Positions 5,031-6,551 of a stretch of DNA of 6,551 nucleotides are shown piece by piece. The DNA is from an uncultured Oscillospiraceae bacterium (GTDB taxonomy: Bacteria; Bacillota; Clostridia; Oscillospirales; Ruminococcaceae): the NCBI GenBank assembly GCA_934456315.1, contig CAKSHG010000125.1:1-6551 (forward strand), read 5' to 3'. How positions within the stretch are numbered: position 1 is the stretch's first letter; each line of letters opens with the position of its first letter. Position numbers and translations under genes: made by a program. The notes under the pieces were generated by a model. It saw only the letters and a program-made list of their open reading frames with translations. It was not told the origin of the DNA and did no database searches.

Positions 5031-5756
5031 ATGAGTGAACATCTGATAAAAGTTGAAAACCTCACGCTGTCCTACGAGAACGTGACGGTGGTCAGGGAGC
5101 TTAGCTTCGCCGTGGAGAGCGGGGATTACCTGTGCATAGTCGGCGAGAACGGCTCCGGAAAGAGCACGCTGGTGAAGTCGCTGCTGTCGCTCAAAAAGCC
5201 GGTGGGCGGTAGCATCACATTCGGCGGAGGGCTTCGCCGAAACGAGATAGGCTACCTGCCGCAGCAGACCGGAGCGCAGCATGATTTTCCGGCGAGCGTG
5301 GAGGAGGTAGTCATTTCCGGCTGCCTGAACTCCATGGGATTCCGCCCGTTCTACACCGAGCGCGAGCGCCGGAAAGCCGCTGAAAACATGGAGCGGCTTA
5401 GCATAACCGACCTTAGAAAGCGCAGTTTCCGGGAGCTTTCCGGCGGTCAGCAGCAGAGAGTCCTGCTCGCGAGGGCGCTGTGCGCGACGTCGAAGCTGCT
5501 GCTTCTCGACGAGCCCGTTTCCGGGCTTGACCCGATGGTGACCGCCGAGATGTACGAGCTGATAGCGGATATCAACCGCAGCGGCGTTACGGTCGTGATG
5601 GTCACTCACGACATCAACGCGGCGCTGAAGTACGCCGGGCGTATCCTCTGCATGCGGCAGGGGCTGACCCGGGAAAGCTGGTTTTTCGGCACGCCGGAGG
5701 AATTCCTCACGAGCAGTGCCTCGGATTTCCTGAAGGGGGGCGCGGTCAATGGGTGA
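5031..5756 (+). CDS. znuC: Zinc ABC transporter ATP-binding protein (ZnuC-like)
   Basis: A 241-residue ABC ATPase that should dimerise on the cytoplasmic face of ZnuB and drive zinc import by ATP hydrolysis. All core motifs are intact: Walker A GENGSGKST (38-46), Q-loop YLPQQ (75-79), signature LSGGQ (136-140) and QQRVLLARAL after it, Walker B LLLLDEP (156-162), D-loop SGLD (164-167) and switch histidine in VTHD (191-194). Length and order fit the metal-import class of ABC ATPases. The start is uncertain: ATG at 5031 is chosen as the more usual opening (MSEHLIKVENLTLSYEN), but an in-frame GTG at 5022 is possible. AAAGG (5014-5018) lies 12 nt before the ATG and only 3 nt before the GTG. It is 15 bp after znuA (6 bp from the GTG), and its end overlaps znuB by 8 bp, so it belongs to the same transcript. 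Confidence 0.92.
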   Translation: MSEHLIKVENLTLSYENVTVVRELSFAVESGDYLCIVGENGSGKSTLVKSLLSLKKPVGGSITFGGGLRRNEIGYLPQQTGAQHDFPASVEEVVISGCLNSMGFRPFYTERERRKAAENMERLSITDLRKRSFRELSGGQQQRVLLARALCATSKLLLLDEPVSGLDPMVTAEMYELIADINRSGVTVVMVTHDINAALKYAGRILCMRQGLTRESWFFGTPEEFLTSSASDFLKGGAVNG

Positions 5757-6551
5757 TATCATCACTGCGTTTTTCAGTACGCCGATACTGTTCCGCGCGC
5801 TCATCGTAGGCGTTCTGGTTTCGCTCTGCGCGGCGCTCCTTGGCGTGAGCCTGGTGCTCAAGCGCTACAGCATGATAGGCGACGGGCTTTCCCATGTGGG
5901 ATTCGGCGCGCTCGCCATCGCGGCGGTCATGAACTGGGCGCCGATGGCGGTGGCTATCCCGGTCGTGATCGCGGCGGCGTTCCTGCTGCTTAGGATCTCC
6001 GGCAGCAGCAAGATAAAGGGAGATTCCGCGATCGCGCTGATATCCACCGGAGCGCTTGCGATAGGTGTTATGGCAGTGTCGCTCTCCGGAATGAACAGCG
6101 ACCTCGACAGCTACCTGTTCGGAAGCATCTACGCGATAAGCGACGAGGACGTTGTTGTCAGCGTCGTCCTGGCGCTGCTGGTGCTGATTCTTTTCGTGTT
6201 CTTCTACACGCGGATATTCGCGATAACCTTCGACGAGAGCTTCGCCCGGGCGACCGGAACAAAGGCGGGTCTGTACAACATGCTGATAGCCCTGCTGACT
6301 GCGATAACCATCGTTGTTGGTATGCGTATGATGGGTTCTATGCTCATTTCGAGCCTGATAATATTCCCTGCGCTGTGCAGTATGAGGGTGTTCAAGAGTT
6401 TCAGGGCGGTCACGGTCTGCTCTGCGGTGATATCAGTTGTGACGTTCATCGCGGGAATGGTGATATCCTACGAATTCGGAACCCCCGGCGGCGCGAGCAT
6501 AGTTTGCGTGAACATACTGGTGTTCGCGGGATTCACGGCGGTCGGCGCCGT
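5749..6551 (+). CDS. znuB: Zinc ABC transporter permease (ZnuB-like), cut by window edge
   Basis: An open frame running to the right edge (267 codons seen, no stop) encodes an ABC-3 type membrane permease, the channel of the zinc importer. The protein is a string of hydrophobic segments, roughly at 12-36, 54-84, 96-116, 134-153, 177-210, 222-240 and 250-267. Family features include LVLKRYSMIGDGLSHVGFG (35-53), matching the GDALSHA-type cytoplasmic motif that contacts the ATPase, the segment GSMLISSLIIFPAL (196-209), and TPGGASIV (245-252). Most of the usual length of about 260-290 residues is present, so only a short C-terminal part is likely missing. The start ATG (5749) overlaps the ATPase gene by 8 bp; AAGGGGGG (5733-5740) lies 8 nt upstream. 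This gene can be missed by ORF finders because its stop is outside the window. Confidence 0.92.
   Translation, partial: MGDIITAFFSTPILFRALIVGVLVSLCAALLGVSLVLKRYSMIGDGLSHVGFGALAIAAVMNWAPMAVAIPVVIAAAFLLLRISGSSKIKGDSAIALISTGALAIGVMAVSLSGMNSDLDSYLFGSIYAISDEDVVVSVVLALLVLILFVFFYTRIFAITFDESFARATGTKAGLYNMLIALLTAITIVVGMRMMGSMLISSLIIFPALCSMRVFKSFRAVTVCSAVISVVTFIAGMVISYEFGTPGGASIVCVNILVFAGFTAVGA

Noticed and set aside
4515..5861. 448-codon open frame on the minus strand across the znuA, znuC and znuB genes
   Set aside because: It is antisense to three well-supported genes with intact motifs. Its Arg/His/Gln-rich composition is typical of a GC-rich shadow frame, and no domain is recognisable.
1..6551. 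CRISPR array, tRNA, rRNA or transposase gene
   Set aside because: No regularly spaced direct repeats, tRNA-like cloverleaf, rRNA segment or transposase-like protein was seen.

Overview
The window looks like chromosomal DNA from a G+C-rich Firmicute of class Clostridia, probably Oscillospiraceae/Ruminococcaceae. The grounds are sigma-A promoters of the TTGAxx-17 bp-TATAAT type, strong AAGGAGG-type ribosome binding sites, two TTG starts, heavy ATA (Ile) use in otherwise GC-rich genes, and protein types familiar from gut Clostridia. The taxon is an inference from style, not from a marker gene.

Layout: positions 1-123 hold two hairpins and no supported gene. Three genes on the minus strand follow: a GT4-family glycosyltransferase (124-1497, with its own promoter), a small bacterial PH-domain protein with an odd C-terminal calcium-loop-like motif (1658-2107), and a zinc-ribbon plus helical-repeat protein of unknown role (2165-3316). 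Positions 3317-3636 form a regulatory region. It contains a MITE-like element of about 160 bp with terminal inverted repeats and an internal hairpin (about 3338-3496), followed by two divergent, nearly back-to-back promoters.

From 3637 to the right edge, four tightly packed plus-strand genes form a zinc uptake operon: a Fur-family regulator (probably Zur), a zinc-binding lipoprotein (ZnuA-like), an ABC ATPase (ZnuC-like) and a membrane permease (ZnuB-like, cut by the window edge). Adjacent genes overlap by 4 bp (zur/znuA) and 8 bp (znuC/znuB). Expected logic, from known Zur/Znu systems: when zinc is plentiful, Zur binds near the operon promoter and shuts it off. When zinc is scarce, the lipoprotein captures Zn(II) outside the membrane and hands it to ZnuB, powered by ZnuC.

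The zinc operon is a known type of system. I did not find a clearly new multi-gene system. The points most worth a second look are the mobile-like element lodged between a promoter and its gene, the substrate-binding protein that lacks a canonical histidine ligand, the hexamer array downstream of the zur promoter, and the PH-domain protein with an added Ca-loop-like tail.
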